Assembly: GCA_022826925.1 (NCBI GenBank)
Contig: JAJDTX010000094.1
Coordinates: 16,583 to 80,582, forward strand
DNA from: Bryobacterales bacterium
GTDB lineage: Bacteria > Acidobacteriota > Terriglobia > Bryobacterales > UBA6623
Length of the DNA: 64,000 bases
Direction of reading: 5' to 3'
Within the stretch, counting starts at the first letter, position 1. Each line of letters begins with the position of its first letter. The notes beneath the pieces were generated by a model, which was not told where the DNA came from, did no database searches, and was given only the letters and a program-made list of their open reading frames with translations. A program made the position numbers and the translations under genes. This document shows positions 41,874 through 50,531 of this stretch, piece by piece.

Positions 41874-42424
41874 GTGACGCCGCAGAATGCCTCCACGAAG
41901 GCCGCTTCCTGCGTCTGGTCAAGAGCGCTGAATGGGAATACGTCGAGCGGGTGAACGTCACCGGTGTCGCCGTATTGGTGCCGGTCACATCTGAGGGCGA
42001 GATCGTGCTGGTCGAGCAGTACCGGATCCCGGTGCGAGCGCGCATGGTGGAGTTGCCTGCGGGATTGGTCGGGGACGAAGAGGGCTTCCGAGGAGAGGAC
42101 ATATTGGAAGCGGCCAATCGGGAGTTGGACGAGGAAACGGGCTACCGGGCGCGCCGCTTGCAGGTCCTGGCCATCTCCCCGAGTTCTGGGGGCATGACGA
42201 GCGAACTGGTCACGTTCGTGCTGGCGTCGGATCTGAGCAAGGTCGGAGAGGGCGGGGGAGTGGCCGGCGAGGACATCGTCGTGCACGTGGTCCCGCTGCG
42301 CGCTCTATCCGAGTGGCTGCCTCGCAAGGAAGCGCAGGGATGCTTGATCGATCCGAAGATCTACGCCGGCCTGCACCTGCTGAATTCCACCTCTACAGCC
42401 GATGACGCGGGCAGTCCAACGTAG
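41870..42424 (+). CDS. Nudix hydrolase (ADP-ribose pyrophosphatase-like)
   Basis: 184 aa from ATG 41870, overlapping the pncA stop by ATGA. The Nudix box core is RELDEETGY (REUxEExGU); the first part is longer than usual (GLVGDEEGFRGEDILEAAN), as in NudF-like ADP-ribose pyrophosphatases. The overall look (LVEQYRIPVRARMVELPAGLV, SPSSGGMTSELVTFVLA) also fits ADPRase. It is expected to cleave ADP-ribose to AMP and ribose-5-phosphate. Together with pncA it forms an NAD turnover and salvage pair coupled to galU. Confidence 0.85.
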   Translation: MSDAAECLHEGRFLRLVKSAEWEYVERVNVTGVAVLVPVTSEGEIVLVEQYRIPVRARMVELPAGLVGDEEGFRGEDILEAANRELDEETGYRARRLQVLAISPSSGGMTSELVTFVLASDLSKVGEGGGVAGEDIVVHVVPLRALSEWLPRKEAQGCLIDPKIYAGLHLLNSTSTADDAGSPT

Positions 42425-42464
42425 GCGGGCGGCAACCCGACATCCTCAGGCAGCCGCTCGGCCC

Positions 42465-42830
42465 TCAGATGCGCTTCAAATGCCGGACCGTTAGTGGATT
42501 GTCGACATTGCCGGTATTGAGCGTCGTGTTGGGTTCGAGAAGCACGACCTCACACGGTTCCTCGGCCACTGGCCTGTGTTCGACACCATGCGGCACGATG
42601 ATGAACTCTCCCGGCCCGACGAGTTGCGCTTCCTGGTCCCGAAATTCCATCCGCAGGCGGCCCGAAATGACGAGAAAGAGCTCGTCCTCGTCAGCATGGC
42701 TGTGCCAGACGAACTCTCCTTCGAGCTTGACCAGCTTGATCTGCATATCGTTGATGTCGCCGGCTATTCTCGGAGACCAAGGTTCCTGAAACGCGGCAAA
42801 GCCGTCCGCAAGGCTCTTCTTGGCAATCAT
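42465..42830 (-). CDS. Cupin-domain protein
   Basis: 121 aa single-domain cupin. Motif 1 is FVWHSHADEDELFLVISGRL with His/His/Glu metal ligands; motif 2 is GEFIIVPHGVEHRPVA with a His. It is typical of a widespread small cupin group of unknown substrate. Convergent with the Nudix gene (40 bp gap). No leader or operon partner visible. Confidence 0.82.
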   Translation of the reverse strand: MIAKKSLADGFAAFQEPWSPRIAGDINDMQIKLVKLEGEFVWHSHADEDELFLVISGRLRMEFRDQEAQLVGPGEFIIVPHGVEHRPVAEEPCEVVLLEPNTTLNTGNVDNPLTVRHLKRI

Positions 42831-43391
42831 CTCGTCCTCGTGGATCTGCCAGCTCGAGAAAAGGCCCTGAAGCGCCTTGGCACGCCCGTCCCGGCTTCGA
42901 ATTCGGAAACACCGCCAATCCGAGTCGACTCGACAGCTGGGAGGGCGTCCAGATCGGTCACATTCTCAGTCCCCTTGCGACCCGTATCAGTTGCGGTTCC
43001 GGTGTCGCTCGCTTCGCTCAAGCCTATGCCAGCCAGCAGATCTCGCCAGATGCGATGACATCGGCTGTGAAGCTCTGCTAACATCTTTGCTGTCAGAAAC
43101 TTAAATGCTCCCAAGAACACACCCCATGCCCGCACACTGTATCACAATCATGCGTGCCACCGTACTGTTGGTCGAGCATCTTCGGTTCTCTCCGCGCGAG
43201 CCTCGCGCAGCCTTGCCGGCAAGCTCTCCCGCTCTGGCCGGGACTCCCGCGTCGCGGCCCTCCGAGTGGCTGGTTGCAGGTGTGATCCAGCCAGCAATTG
43301 CGCCATATGCTCGCACGGTTCACGGCGGGCTTCCCGAATCCGAGGAAGCTGGGAAAGCAATCGGTTTCGCCGTCTGATCCCGCTGCGGCAC
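42831..43391. other. Intergenic region upstream of Cus operon
   Basis: About 560 bp with no supported gene. Open frames on both strands (42827-43135 minus; 43105-43377 plus; 43093-43599 minus) have no family resemblance. It is the likely place for regulatory sites of the copper/silver genes, but no CopY, CueR or CusR box was recognised. Confidence 0.45.
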
Positions 43392-43419
43392 TTGACAATC
43401 TGGAGAAGTGCCCTATGCT
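43392..43419 (+). promoter_or_regulatory. Candidate promoter at start of Cus cluster
   Basis: A perfect TTGACA at 43392-43397, a 16-bp spacer and TATGCT (4 of 6) at 43414-43419. The -10 overlaps the annotated ATG 43415, so transcription from here (about 43426) would start at the in-frame GTG 43427. Either the start of the small protein is GTG 43427 or this is a chance match. Confidence 0.35.
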
Positions 43420-43795
43420 GAATCCAGTGCGAACTAGGTCGGTCACTGCCGTGCTATTGGCATGGCTGCTAGTTGTGTCAGGGACCTGCCTCTGTCTCGC
43501 TGCGGTTCCGGCCCAGCCAGCCCCGGATTCCCACGATTGTGGCAGCGAACCGGCTGTGCCGGCCAGCGAAGATGGCGCTCCCTGCGAGTCAGGCTGCACC
43601 GTCGATGACGTAGTGAGGCCGCCCGCCGGAGACCGGGCCGCCGATCAAGCTGCGCCTTGTGTCGGTGCGGTACAGAGCGAAGCCGCGACCGAGCCCGCGA
43701 TGGCGCCAGCTTGCTCGCACGCCGGCCGCGACTTGATCGCGGGGCCGCTGCAAAGCACTCCGGCGTACATCCTGCATTCCGTCCTGCTCGTATAG
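43415..43795 (+). CDS. Small Cys-containing secreted protein of Cus cluster
   Basis: 126 aa from ATG 43415, with GGAGAAG about six bases upstream. A signal peptide spans about residues 9-30 (VTAVLLAWLLVVSGTCLCLAAVPA). The mature part is acidic and has several Cys (HDCGSEPAV, CESGCTVDD, AAPCVGA, ACSHAG), giving possible metal or disulfide sites. Such small low-similarity proteins often precede heavy-metal efflux operons. Not assigned to a family. It is about 180 bp upstream of the TolC-like gene, same strand. Confidence 0.6.
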   Translation: MLNPVRTRSVTAVLLAWLLVVSGTCLCLAAVPAQPAPDSHDCGSEPAVPASEDGAPCESGCTVDDVVRPPAGDRAADQAAPCVGAVQSEAATEPAMAPACSHAGRDLIAGPLQSTPAYILHSVLLV

Positions 43796-43974
43796 CGTTC
43801 CCTTCGATTCCGTGGCGGGCCGGGCATCCAGCCCTCCCCGTCGTGGTGTCGCGGCCGGTCTGGGGACCTCTCTGATCCCTTGAAGGGCCGCGATTCCTTA
43901 GCAGGCCACGAGCCGGCAAGACGCGGAATTCCGCGTCGAGCGGCTCCAACTGAACCGGATAGGAGGAAGCGGGA

Positions 43975-45261
43975 ATGTTCATTCATCTTGTCGCCGGCAT
44001 GGCTCTGGCTGCGGCGACGCTGTCTGGCACCTACGCAACGCACGGCGACGAGCGCCTCGAGGCGCTTATCGAAGACGCACTCGGGGCCAACCCACGGGTG
44101 CTCCGGGCGTTTGCAGACTACCAGGCTGCGCGTCATCGCGGCCCACAGGAAGCCGGACTGCCCGACCCCACAGTTTCTTTCACTCAGTTCGCCCGCACGG
44201 TCGAGACGAGAGTCGGCCCGCAGCAAAGAATGCTCTCAGTCTCGCAGGGCATTCCCGGCCTGGGCAAGCGCGGCGCCAAGAGCCAGCTTGCATCCAAGTC
44301 GGCCGAAGTCCACGACGAGCTGTATTCCGCCACGCGGGCGGAGATCGTTCTCCGTGTCAAGCACGCCTACTACGACCTCGGCTATCTGGACCGTGCGCTC
44401 GCTAAGACTAGCGAGGACGAAGCCCTGCTGGAGCACTTCGAAGAAATCGCTCGTCGCCGATACGCGCAGGGATTCGGCTTGCAGGCTGATTCCCTGAGGC
44501 TTCAGGCGCAGATCATGCACGCCACCCACAGGCGCCAGCAGCTGCTTGGCCAGAGGGTTGATCTAGAGGCGGCTCTGAACTCCCTGCGCGACGTGCCGGC
44601 CGATGCCGAGGTCGCCGAGGTTCTCCTGCCCCCCCTTCCCGGTCTGGATCTGGAGCGAGAGTCACTAGCGGAGATTGGGCGACAGGCGCGATCTGAGGTC
44701 CGAGCTGCGTTTCGGAGGATCGAGGAGACCGAGAAGCGGGTCCATCTTGCGAAAATCCGGCATCGGCCGGATCTAACTCTTGGCTTGGCTTGGGGCAATA
44801 TCCGGGCTCGCGGGACCCAACTCGGCGGAATGCCGATTCCCGGGGATGGCAAGGATTCCTACGCGGTCTCGGTCGGCGCGAAGTTGCCCCTCTTTCGCCG
44901 CAAGTACGACGCCGGAATAATGGAGGCCGTGGAACGGCTCTCCGCGGCTCGACTCGCCTACCGGGACTCCGTCTCGGCGATGGAGGCGGAGATCCGCTCG
45001 CTCACATTCCGGATCGAGAACATCGAAAGACAGATACGCCTGTTCGAGAGCACGTTGGTCCCGCAGGCCGAGCAGGCGCTCGAGTCGACGCTGGCCGCCT
45101 ACGCGAGCGGAACGATCGAAGTGACCGGGTTGCTCGATATCCAGCGCACGCTGCTGGATGTGCGGCTCGGATTGGCGCGTCTTGAGGCGGACTACCTGAA
45201 GGCGGTGGCTGATCTTGAAAGGGTGATCGGCACGGCTGTGCCGGAGGAGATGAACTCATGA
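43975..45261 (+). CDS. cusC: TolC-family outer-membrane factor (CusC-like)
   Basis: 428 aa from ATG 43975, preceded by AGGAGG eight bases away. A signal peptide (MFIHLVAGMALAAATLSG) is followed by OEP repeats: ALGANPRVLRAFADYQAARHR near the start, IPGLGKRGAKSQLASKSAEV, RVKHAYYDLGYLDRALAKTSED, and in the second half KLPLFRRKYDAGIMEAVERLSAARLAYRD. No lipobox Cys is seen, unlike many CusC proteins. It is the outer-membrane duct of a three-part RND pump. Ends in ATGA overlap with cusB. Confidence 0.82.
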   Translation: MFIHLVAGMALAAATLSGTYATHGDERLEALIEDALGANPRVLRAFADYQAARHRGPQEAGLPDPTVSFTQFARTVETRVGPQQRMLSVSQGIPGLGKRGAKSQLASKSAEVHDELYSATRAEIVLRVKHAYYDLGYLDRALAKTSEDEALLEHFEEIARRRYAQGFGLQADSLRLQAQIMHATHRRQQLLGQRVDLEAALNSLRDVPADAEVAEVLLPPLPGLDLERESLAEIGRQARSEVRAAFRRIEETEKRVHLAKIRHRPDLTLGLAWGNIRARGTQLGGMPIPGDGKDSYAVSVGAKLPLFRRKYDAGIMEAVERLSAARLAYRDSVSAMEAEIRSLTFRIENIERQIRLFESTLVPQAEQALESTLAAYASGTIEVTGLLDIQRTLLDVRLGLARLEADYLKAVADLERVIGTAVPEEMNS

Positions 45262-46637
45262 CGAAGCGGAAGGCGACAGTGCTTGTGGCCGTGGGCGTGG
45301 CAGTCATCGCCGCAGGAATCGCGATATCATACTTCGGCGTGCTGGCGGGCGGCCCGCCGGCAGACAGGTCTCTCGACACTGGCTCCGAGACTGTCGGACT
45401 CTACGTCAAGCAGCTGCTCAGCCGCGCCGCGGGCTACGAGTCTCTCGACACTGGCTCCGAGGCTGCCGAACTCTTCACCTGCGGTATGCATCCTCAGGTC
45501 GCCCTAGAAGGCCCGGGGCAGTGCCCGATATGCGGGATGAATCTGGTTCCGATGGCTCCGCCCCCATCTCCAGAGGAGGTCGAGCAGGCAGGCGTGAAGG
45601 TGAGCAAGAGCTTCTTGCAAAACTTCGCCGTGCGAACCACGGTTGTCGAGCGTGCCGACCTGCCTGCCCGGATCCGCACGATCGGCTACCTCGATCAGGA
45701 TGAGGCGAAGCTGGTTTCCGTCAGCACGAAGTTCGGTGGATGGATCGAGAGCCCCCGGGTCAGCACCGTCGGAGAGCGCGTCTCGAAGGGCGACACCCTG
45801 TTCGAGATTTACAGCCCCGGACTTGGCACTGCGCAGGAGGAATTTCTCGCATCCATCGAGTACCTAGGTCGGCTGACAGCGGCGAACGCATATCCGGACG
45901 CTGTACGTCGCGCTGAATCTCTCGTGCATGCGGCGACGGGGAGGCTGCGCTCTTGGGATCTGACAGACCAGCAGATCGACGACTTGAGGTTGGCCGGGAA
46001 GGTCAGCCGGACGCTGGAGGCTTACTCACCGGCTTCAGGGTACGTCGTCGAGAAGATGGCCGACTCCTTGGAGGGCGCCAAGACCGTGCCGGGCATGACC
46101 ATTCTCAAGATTGCGGATCACTCGACCCTGTGGGCGAAAGTCGAGTTCTACGAGCACTACCTTCGCGACCTTCGTGCGGGCATGAGGGCGAAAGTTTCCA
46201 TTGACGCGTACCCGGGGCGCAAATGGTACGGCCGACTGCTCTTCTTCGAGCCTGCGATGAATCCCCAGACACAGACCTTGGCTGGCTACGTCGAAGTCGA
46301 GAACTTGGACGGAAGGCTGCGGCCGAAGATGTACGCCACCATCGAGTTCCAATTGCCGGGTGCTAGGAATGCGCTCGTCGTTCCTGCTCAATCCGTACTG
46401 CGTTCCGGCAACGACCGGAACGTTGTGATCGTCGATGCGGGTGACGGGGTCTTCGTCCCTCGCGAGGTTGATCTCGGGATCGAGAGCGAAGGAAGGATCC
46501 AAGTCGTGGACGGGCTGGCCGAGGGAGAGCGCATCGTGACGTCGTCCCAGTTTCTTCTGGACTCGGAGAGTAATTTGCAAGTGGCGGTCGACAGGCTCTC
46601 GGGAAGTTCCGGTCACGACAGGCACAGCGGTCACTAG
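45258..46637 (+). CDS. cusB: CusB-like periplasmic adaptor with metal-binding domain
   Basis: 459 aa, membrane-anchored N-terminus (residues 8-30). A heavy-metal-binding domain at 73-99 has FTCGMHP and CPICGMNLVPM, with Cys and Met positions suited to Cu(I)/Ag(I). The adaptor core follows: lipoyl-like halves (ARIRTIGYLDQDEAKLVSVSTKFGGWIE; SPASGYVVEKM), a helical hairpin, and a beta-barrel (LRAGMRAKVSIDAYPGRKWYGRLLF). Upstream of the metal domain an in-frame 72-bp duplication repeats SLDTGSE (38-44 and 62-68). ATGA overlap with cusC; 18 bp before cusA. Confidence 0.88.
   Translation: MTKRKATVLVAVGVAVIAAGIAISYFGVLAGGPPADRSLDTGSETVGLYVKQLLSRAAGYESLDTGSEAAELFTCGMHPQVALEGPGQCPICGMNLVPMAPPPSPEEVEQAGVKVSKSFLQNFAVRTTVVERADLPARIRTIGYLDQDEAKLVSVSTKFGGWIESPRVSTVGERVSKGDTLFEIYSPGLGTAQEEFLASIEYLGRLTAANAYPDAVRRAESLVHAATGRLRSWDLTDQQIDDLRLAGKVSRTLEAYSPASGYVVEKMADSLEGAKTVPGMTILKIADHSTLWAKVEFYEHYLRDLRAGMRAKVSIDAYPGRKWYGRLLFFEPAMNPQTQTLAGYVEVENLDGRLRPKMYATIEFQLPGARNALVVPAQSVLRSGNDRNVVIVDAGDGVFVPREVDLGIESEGRIQVVDGLAEGERIVTSSQFLLDSESNLQVAVDRLSGSSGHDRHSGH
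45368..45461 (+). repeat. 22-bp direct repeat, 72-bp offset, in cusB
   Basis: GTCTCTCGACACTGGCTCCG plus AG occurs identically at 45368-45389 and 45440-45461. The 72-bp offset keeps the reading frame (24 codons) and duplicates SLDTGSE just before the metal-binding domain. Confidence 0.85.
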
Positions 46638-46655
46638 AGAGGTTGGTTCCCGCTC

Positions 46656-49600
46656 ATGCTCAACAGAATCGTCGAGTGGTCGCTTCAAAACAAGCTCCTG
46701 GTCTTGGTCGTCTCGTTGATGCTGGCCGTCGCAGGTGTCTATTCGATCGGTCAGATGCCGCTGGACGCCTTGCCCGACTTGTCTGATGTCCAAGTCGTTG
46801 TTTACACGCAGTACCCCGGCCAGTCCCCAAGGATCGTCGAGGACCAGATCACCTATCCCCTGACAACCCAGATGCTCGGCGTGCCCTACGCAGAGGTCGT
46901 ACGAGGGTATTCATTCTTCGGATTCTCGCTGGTCTACGTGTTGTTCGAGGACGGTACGGATCTCTACTGGGCTCGGTCGAGGGTGTTGGAAACGCTGGGC
47001 CAGGTCGCTGAGCAGCTTCCGGAGGGTGTGTCCCCGTCCCTCGGCCCGGACGCGACAGGGGTTGGCTGGGCCTTCATCTACGCCTTGAAATCGGATCGCC
47101 ACGACCTAAGCGAGCTCCGCTCTCTGCAGGACTGGTTCCTGCGATTCGAACTAACCGGAATTCCTGGTGTCGCCGAGGTAGCGAGCGTCGGCGGCTATGT
47201 GCGTCAGTACCAGATCGCAATCGATCCGCTCAAGCTGAGGGCCTACGGCATTCCGATCTCGCGCATCAAGGAGGCCGTGCAGCGAAGCAACCGCGACGTA
47301 GGCGGACGACTCCTCGAATTGGCTGAGAAGGAGTTCATGATCCGTGGCAGAGGGTACATAGAGTCCATAGACGACATCCGCAAGATTTCGCTTGGCACTG
47401 ACCGGACCGGCACGCCCGTGCGGCTGCGCGATGTGGCGCGTGTCGATGTCGGGCCGGAGATACGCCGGGGGCTGGCAGAGTGGGACGGCCAAGGCGAGAC
47501 CGTCGGAGCGATCGTGATCGTGCGCCAAGGGGCCGACACCAGGGAAGTGATCCGGCGTGTGAAGAGTCGGTTGGCGGAACTGAAGCCCCAGCTTCCAGAA
47601 GGAATCTCCCTCGAAGTCGCCTACGACAGGACATCGCTCATCGACCGGGTCATCGAGAGCCTGTGGTCCAGCTTGACGCAGCAGTTCGTCATCGTGGGAA
47701 TCGTCTGCCTGCTGTTTCTTTTCCACGTCCTCAGTGGAATCGTCGCCGTCGTCACGATCGTGGTCGGCGTCCTGGCCGCGGGCATCGTCGCTGGACTGCT
47801 CGGCGTGCATCTCGACATCATGTCGCTCGGCGGCGTAGCCGTCGCTGTGGGAACGATGGTGGATGCCGGGATCGTGATGGTGGAGAACGCCCACCAGCAC
47901 ATGGCGAGGGATGGCGATGGCAAGCCACGCTGGAAGATCGTCCGTGACTCGTGCTGTGAGGTCGCGCCGACTCTCTTCTTCTCGCTGCTCATCATCACGG
48001 TCTCGTTCCTGCCTGTATTCGCGCTTCAGGAGCAGGAAGGGCGGCTGTTCCGGCCACTTGCGTGGACGAAGACGTTGGTCATGGCCAGTGCGGCATTGCT
48101 CTCGGTCACCCTTGTGCCGGTTCTTGTCAGCCTTGCTGTTCGCAAGCGCCGTTCTTCGGAGGCCCGCAATCCGATTGGCCGGCTGCTGGTCTGGGTATAC
48201 CGGCCAATGCTGGGAATCGCCATGCGTCACCGCGTGATCATGCTGCTGATCGCACTAGCGGTGCTGGGCGGATCGTTCGGCGCCTACCGTCGGCTGGGAT
48301 CGGAATTCATGCCTCCTCTTTGGGAGGGCGACCTCCTATACATGCCCACGACACTGCCGGGCGTTTCGATCGCCAAGGCACGGGAGCTCGTCCAGCAGAC
48401 CAACAAGATCATCATGACGTTTCCTGAGGTGGAGCATGTGTTCGGGAAGGCTGGCCGTGCCGACACGGCTACAGACCCCGCTCCGCTCTCCATGTTCGAA
48501 TCGACGATCCGACTCAAGCCGCAGGATCAGTGGCGCCCCGGCATGACGCCCGAGAAGCTTGTCGCCGAATTGCAGGAAGCGGTCGCCGTGCCCGGACTCA
48601 CCAATGCCTGGACCATGCCTATCAAGACCCGGCTGGACATGCTGACGACAGGCATCAAGACGCCGGTCGGCATCAAGGTCGCGGGCCCGGACTTGGAGGT
48701 CCTCGAACGACTGGGCAAGGAGATCGAGGGGGTTGTTCGCGGCGTGCCCGGCACGCTCAGCGCATACGCAGAACGTGTGATGGGAGGCAATTACTTGGAC
48801 ATCGACATCGATCGCGACACGATTGCCCGCCACGGGCTGGTCATAGACCAAGTCCAGGAGGCGATCCACACCGCCCTAGGAGGGGTTCAGGTCGGCACGA
48901 CGGTCGAAGGGCTCCAGCGGTTTCCGGTCAACCTGAGGTACAGCCGAGACCTGCGATCGGATATGCCGGCGCTACGTGATGTTCTGGTTACGACGCCGAT
49001 GGGCCACCAACTCCCGCTGTCCCAACTGGCAGACCTAAGGTACTCTTCCGGGCCTGCTGCGATCAAGAGCGAGAACGCCAGGCCGAACGCATGGGTCTAT
49101 GTCGATGTTGACCCGAGCATGGACATCGGCACCTACATGGATGGCGCCCGCGCGGCGTTGGAGCGCGGCGTAACGATGCCCGCCGGCTATTCGCTTGCAT
49201 GGAGCGGCCAGTTTGAGTCCATGCAACGCGTCGAGGACCGCCTGCGGCTGCTCGTGCCGCTCGCGCTCGTGATCGTATTCTCGGTGCTTCTGGTCAGCAC
49301 GGGATCCGCCCTCACCGCCGTTGTCGTGCTGGCGGGGGTCCCGCTTGCCCTTAGCGGCGCGTTCCTGACGCTGGCAGTGTTGGAGTACAACCTCAGCATT
49401 GCGGTCTGGGTCGGCCTGATCGCGCTTGCGGGTCTGTACGCCGAGACGGCTATCGTCTTCTGGCAGTACCTCGATATCTCCCGCGATGAATTCGTGCGCA
49501 AGGGGCTGTTCCAGAAGCCTGCGGATTTGGTCACCGCAATCCAAGGAGCTGCGATCGCCCGCGTGAGGCCGATCGCGATGACAGTCGCGACCGACATGCT

Positions 49601-49805
49601 CGGCCTGATGCCCGTGATGTGGAGCACGGGGGCAGGCGCGGACGTCATGAAGCGCATTGCGACGCCCTTGTTCGGAGGCGTCGCCACGGCGGCGTTCGTA
49701 GTCTTGGTGATCTTCCCCGTCCTGTGCTACTACCGAAACGTGCGGTCCCTGACCCGCCTTGCCGGAAAGACCGGACCAACTGCCCTCAAGGAGGCCACGA
49801 CATGA
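46656..49805 (+). CDS. cusA: CusA-type Cu(I)/Ag(I) RND efflux pump
   Basis: 1049 aa, 12 TM segments and two large periplasmic loops. The CusA ligand methionines are all present: Met563 (LLYMPTTLPG), Met613 (APLSMFE) and Met662 (RLDMLTTG), matching E. coli Met573, Met623 and Met672 with a constant offset. The proton-relay Asp403 is in VGTMVDAGIVMVENAH, as in CusA. This pattern separates it from CzcA-type Zn/Co pumps. The inner-membrane part of the Cus pump; pumps monovalent copper or silver from periplasm or cytosol through CusB and CusC. Ends in ATGA overlap with the next gene. Confidence 0.9.
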   Translation: MLNRIVEWSLQNKLLVLVVSLMLAVAGVYSIGQMPLDALPDLSDVQVVVYTQYPGQSPRIVEDQITYPLTTQMLGVPYAEVVRGYSFFGFSLVYVLFEDGTDLYWARSRVLETLGQVAEQLPEGVSPSLGPDATGVGWAFIYALKSDRHDLSELRSLQDWFLRFELTGIPGVAEVASVGGYVRQYQIAIDPLKLRAYGIPISRIKEAVQRSNRDVGGRLLELAEKEFMIRGRGYIESIDDIRKISLGTDRTGTPVRLRDVARVDVGPEIRRGLAEWDGQGETVGAIVIVRQGADTREVIRRVKSRLAELKPQLPEGISLEVAYDRTSLIDRVIESLWSSLTQQFVIVGIVCLLFLFHVLSGIVAVVTIVVGVLAAGIVAGLLGVHLDIMSLGGVAVAVGTMVDAGIVMVENAHQHMARDGDGKPRWKIVRDSCCEVAPTLFFSLLIITVSFLPVFALQEQEGRLFRPLAWTKTLVMASAALLSVTLVPVLVSLAVRKRRSSEARNPIGRLLVWVYRPMLGIAMRHRVIMLLIALAVLGGSFGAYRRLGSEFMPPLWEGDLLYMPTTLPGVSIAKARELVQQTNKIIMTFPEVEHVFGKAGRADTATDPAPLSMFESTIRLKPQDQWRPGMTPEKLVAELQEAVAVPGLTNAWTMPIKTRLDMLTTGIKTPVGIKVAGPDLEVLERLGKEIEGVVRGVPGTLSAYAERVMGGNYLDIDIDRDTIARHGLVIDQVQEAIHTALGGVQVGTTVEGLQRFPVNLRYSRDLRSDMPALRDVLVTTPMGHQLPLSQLADLRYSSGPAAIKSENARPNAWVYVDVDPSMDIGTYMDGARAALERGVTMPAGYSLAWSGQFESMQRVEDRLRLLVPLALVIVFSVLLVSTGSALTAVVVLAGVPLALSGAFLTLAVLEYNLSIAVWVGLIALAGLYAETAIVFWQYLDISRDEFVRKGLFQKPADLVTAIQGAAIARVRPIAMTVATDMLGLMPVMWSTGAGADVMKRIATPLFGGVATAAFVVLVIFPVLCYYRNVRSLTRLAGKTGPTALKEATT

Positions 49806-50488
49806 AGCTACCGACTTTGTTACTCCTCGCTTTGCCGCTCGCAGGGGCGGAGACCTCGTTCGATGCCAAGTGGAAGAAGGCCGTTAGGCCGGATGTGAGC
49901 GGAACCCTCAGCGTTCATGAACAGGGCATCAGATTCCAGCCCGAAAAGGAAAATAAGCAGGTGCTGGAATGGAGCTTTGAGGATGTGCAGCACCTTGACC
50001 GAGCGAGTCCGACCGAGGTAGCGATCCAGAGCTATAGCGACTCACTATCGCGACTTGGGCGAGATCGCTGGTACCGGTTTGTCCTGGTCGACAGCACATT
50101 TTCGGATGAGCTCCACGCGAGGGTCGTCAACCGCATCGGAAGGCCGGCGACGGATCGAGTCGTCCGCGAGCCTGCTGATGCCGAAGTGGCAATCCCTGCC
50201 AAGAACGTGCGGCTTCTTCGCGGATCAGAAGGAGTGCTCTATTTCACGCCCGAGTGGGTCGTCTACTCGACCGAGCGACGCGGCCATTCGCGGGCCTGGC
50301 GACTCGATCGCGACGTGGAAACCGTTTGGTCGTCCGATCCCTACCGCCTGGAAGTTCACGTCCTGGGCGGTAGCGAGGCCTTCGCCCGGCGGACGGATGT
50401 CTATCGATTCTCGCTGAAGAAACCGTTGGACAGGTCCTACTACGACGGGCTGAAGATGAAGCTCTACTCACTGCGGAACTCTCGCTAG
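49802..50488 (+). CDS. Unknown secreted protein coupled to cusA
   Basis: 228 aa from ATG 49802 in a 4-bp overlap with the cusA stop. A short signal peptide (MKLPTLLLLALPLAGA) is followed by a mostly beta protein with no Cys and few His: SGTLSVHEQGIRFQPE, WSFEDVQHLDRASP, VRLLRGSEGVLYFTPEWVVYST, VYRFSLKKP. The repeated strand-turn pattern suggests a PH-like or small beta-barrel fold. Not recognised as a family. Tight coupling to a Cu/Ag pump argues for a role with the complex or in periplasmic copper handling. Confidence 0.7.
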   Translation: MKLPTLLLLALPLAGAETSFDAKWKKAVRPDVSGTLSVHEQGIRFQPEKENKQVLEWSFEDVQHLDRASPTEVAIQSYSDSLSRLGRDRWYRFVLVDSTFSDELHARVVNRIGRPATDRVVREPADAEVAIPAKNVRLLRGSEGVLYFTPEWVVYSTERRGHSRAWRLDRDVETVWSSDPYRLEVHVLGGSEAFARRTDVYRFSLKKPLDRSYYDGLKMKLYSLRNSR

Positions 50489-50531
50489 CGCGTGGACTTG
50501 CGATTGCTTGGCCGGAGGAAGGACTTGAGAC

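Noticed and set aside
42827..43135. Minus-strand ORF upstream of the cupin gene
   Set aside because: No signal, no motif, and the frame has a Thr/Gly-rich tail typical of chance high-GC frames.
43392..43419. MerR/CueR-type operator at the Cus promoter
   Set aside because: The 16-bp spacer is shorter than MerR-type 19-20 bp spacers and no dyad was found; listed only as a weak sigma70-like candidate.
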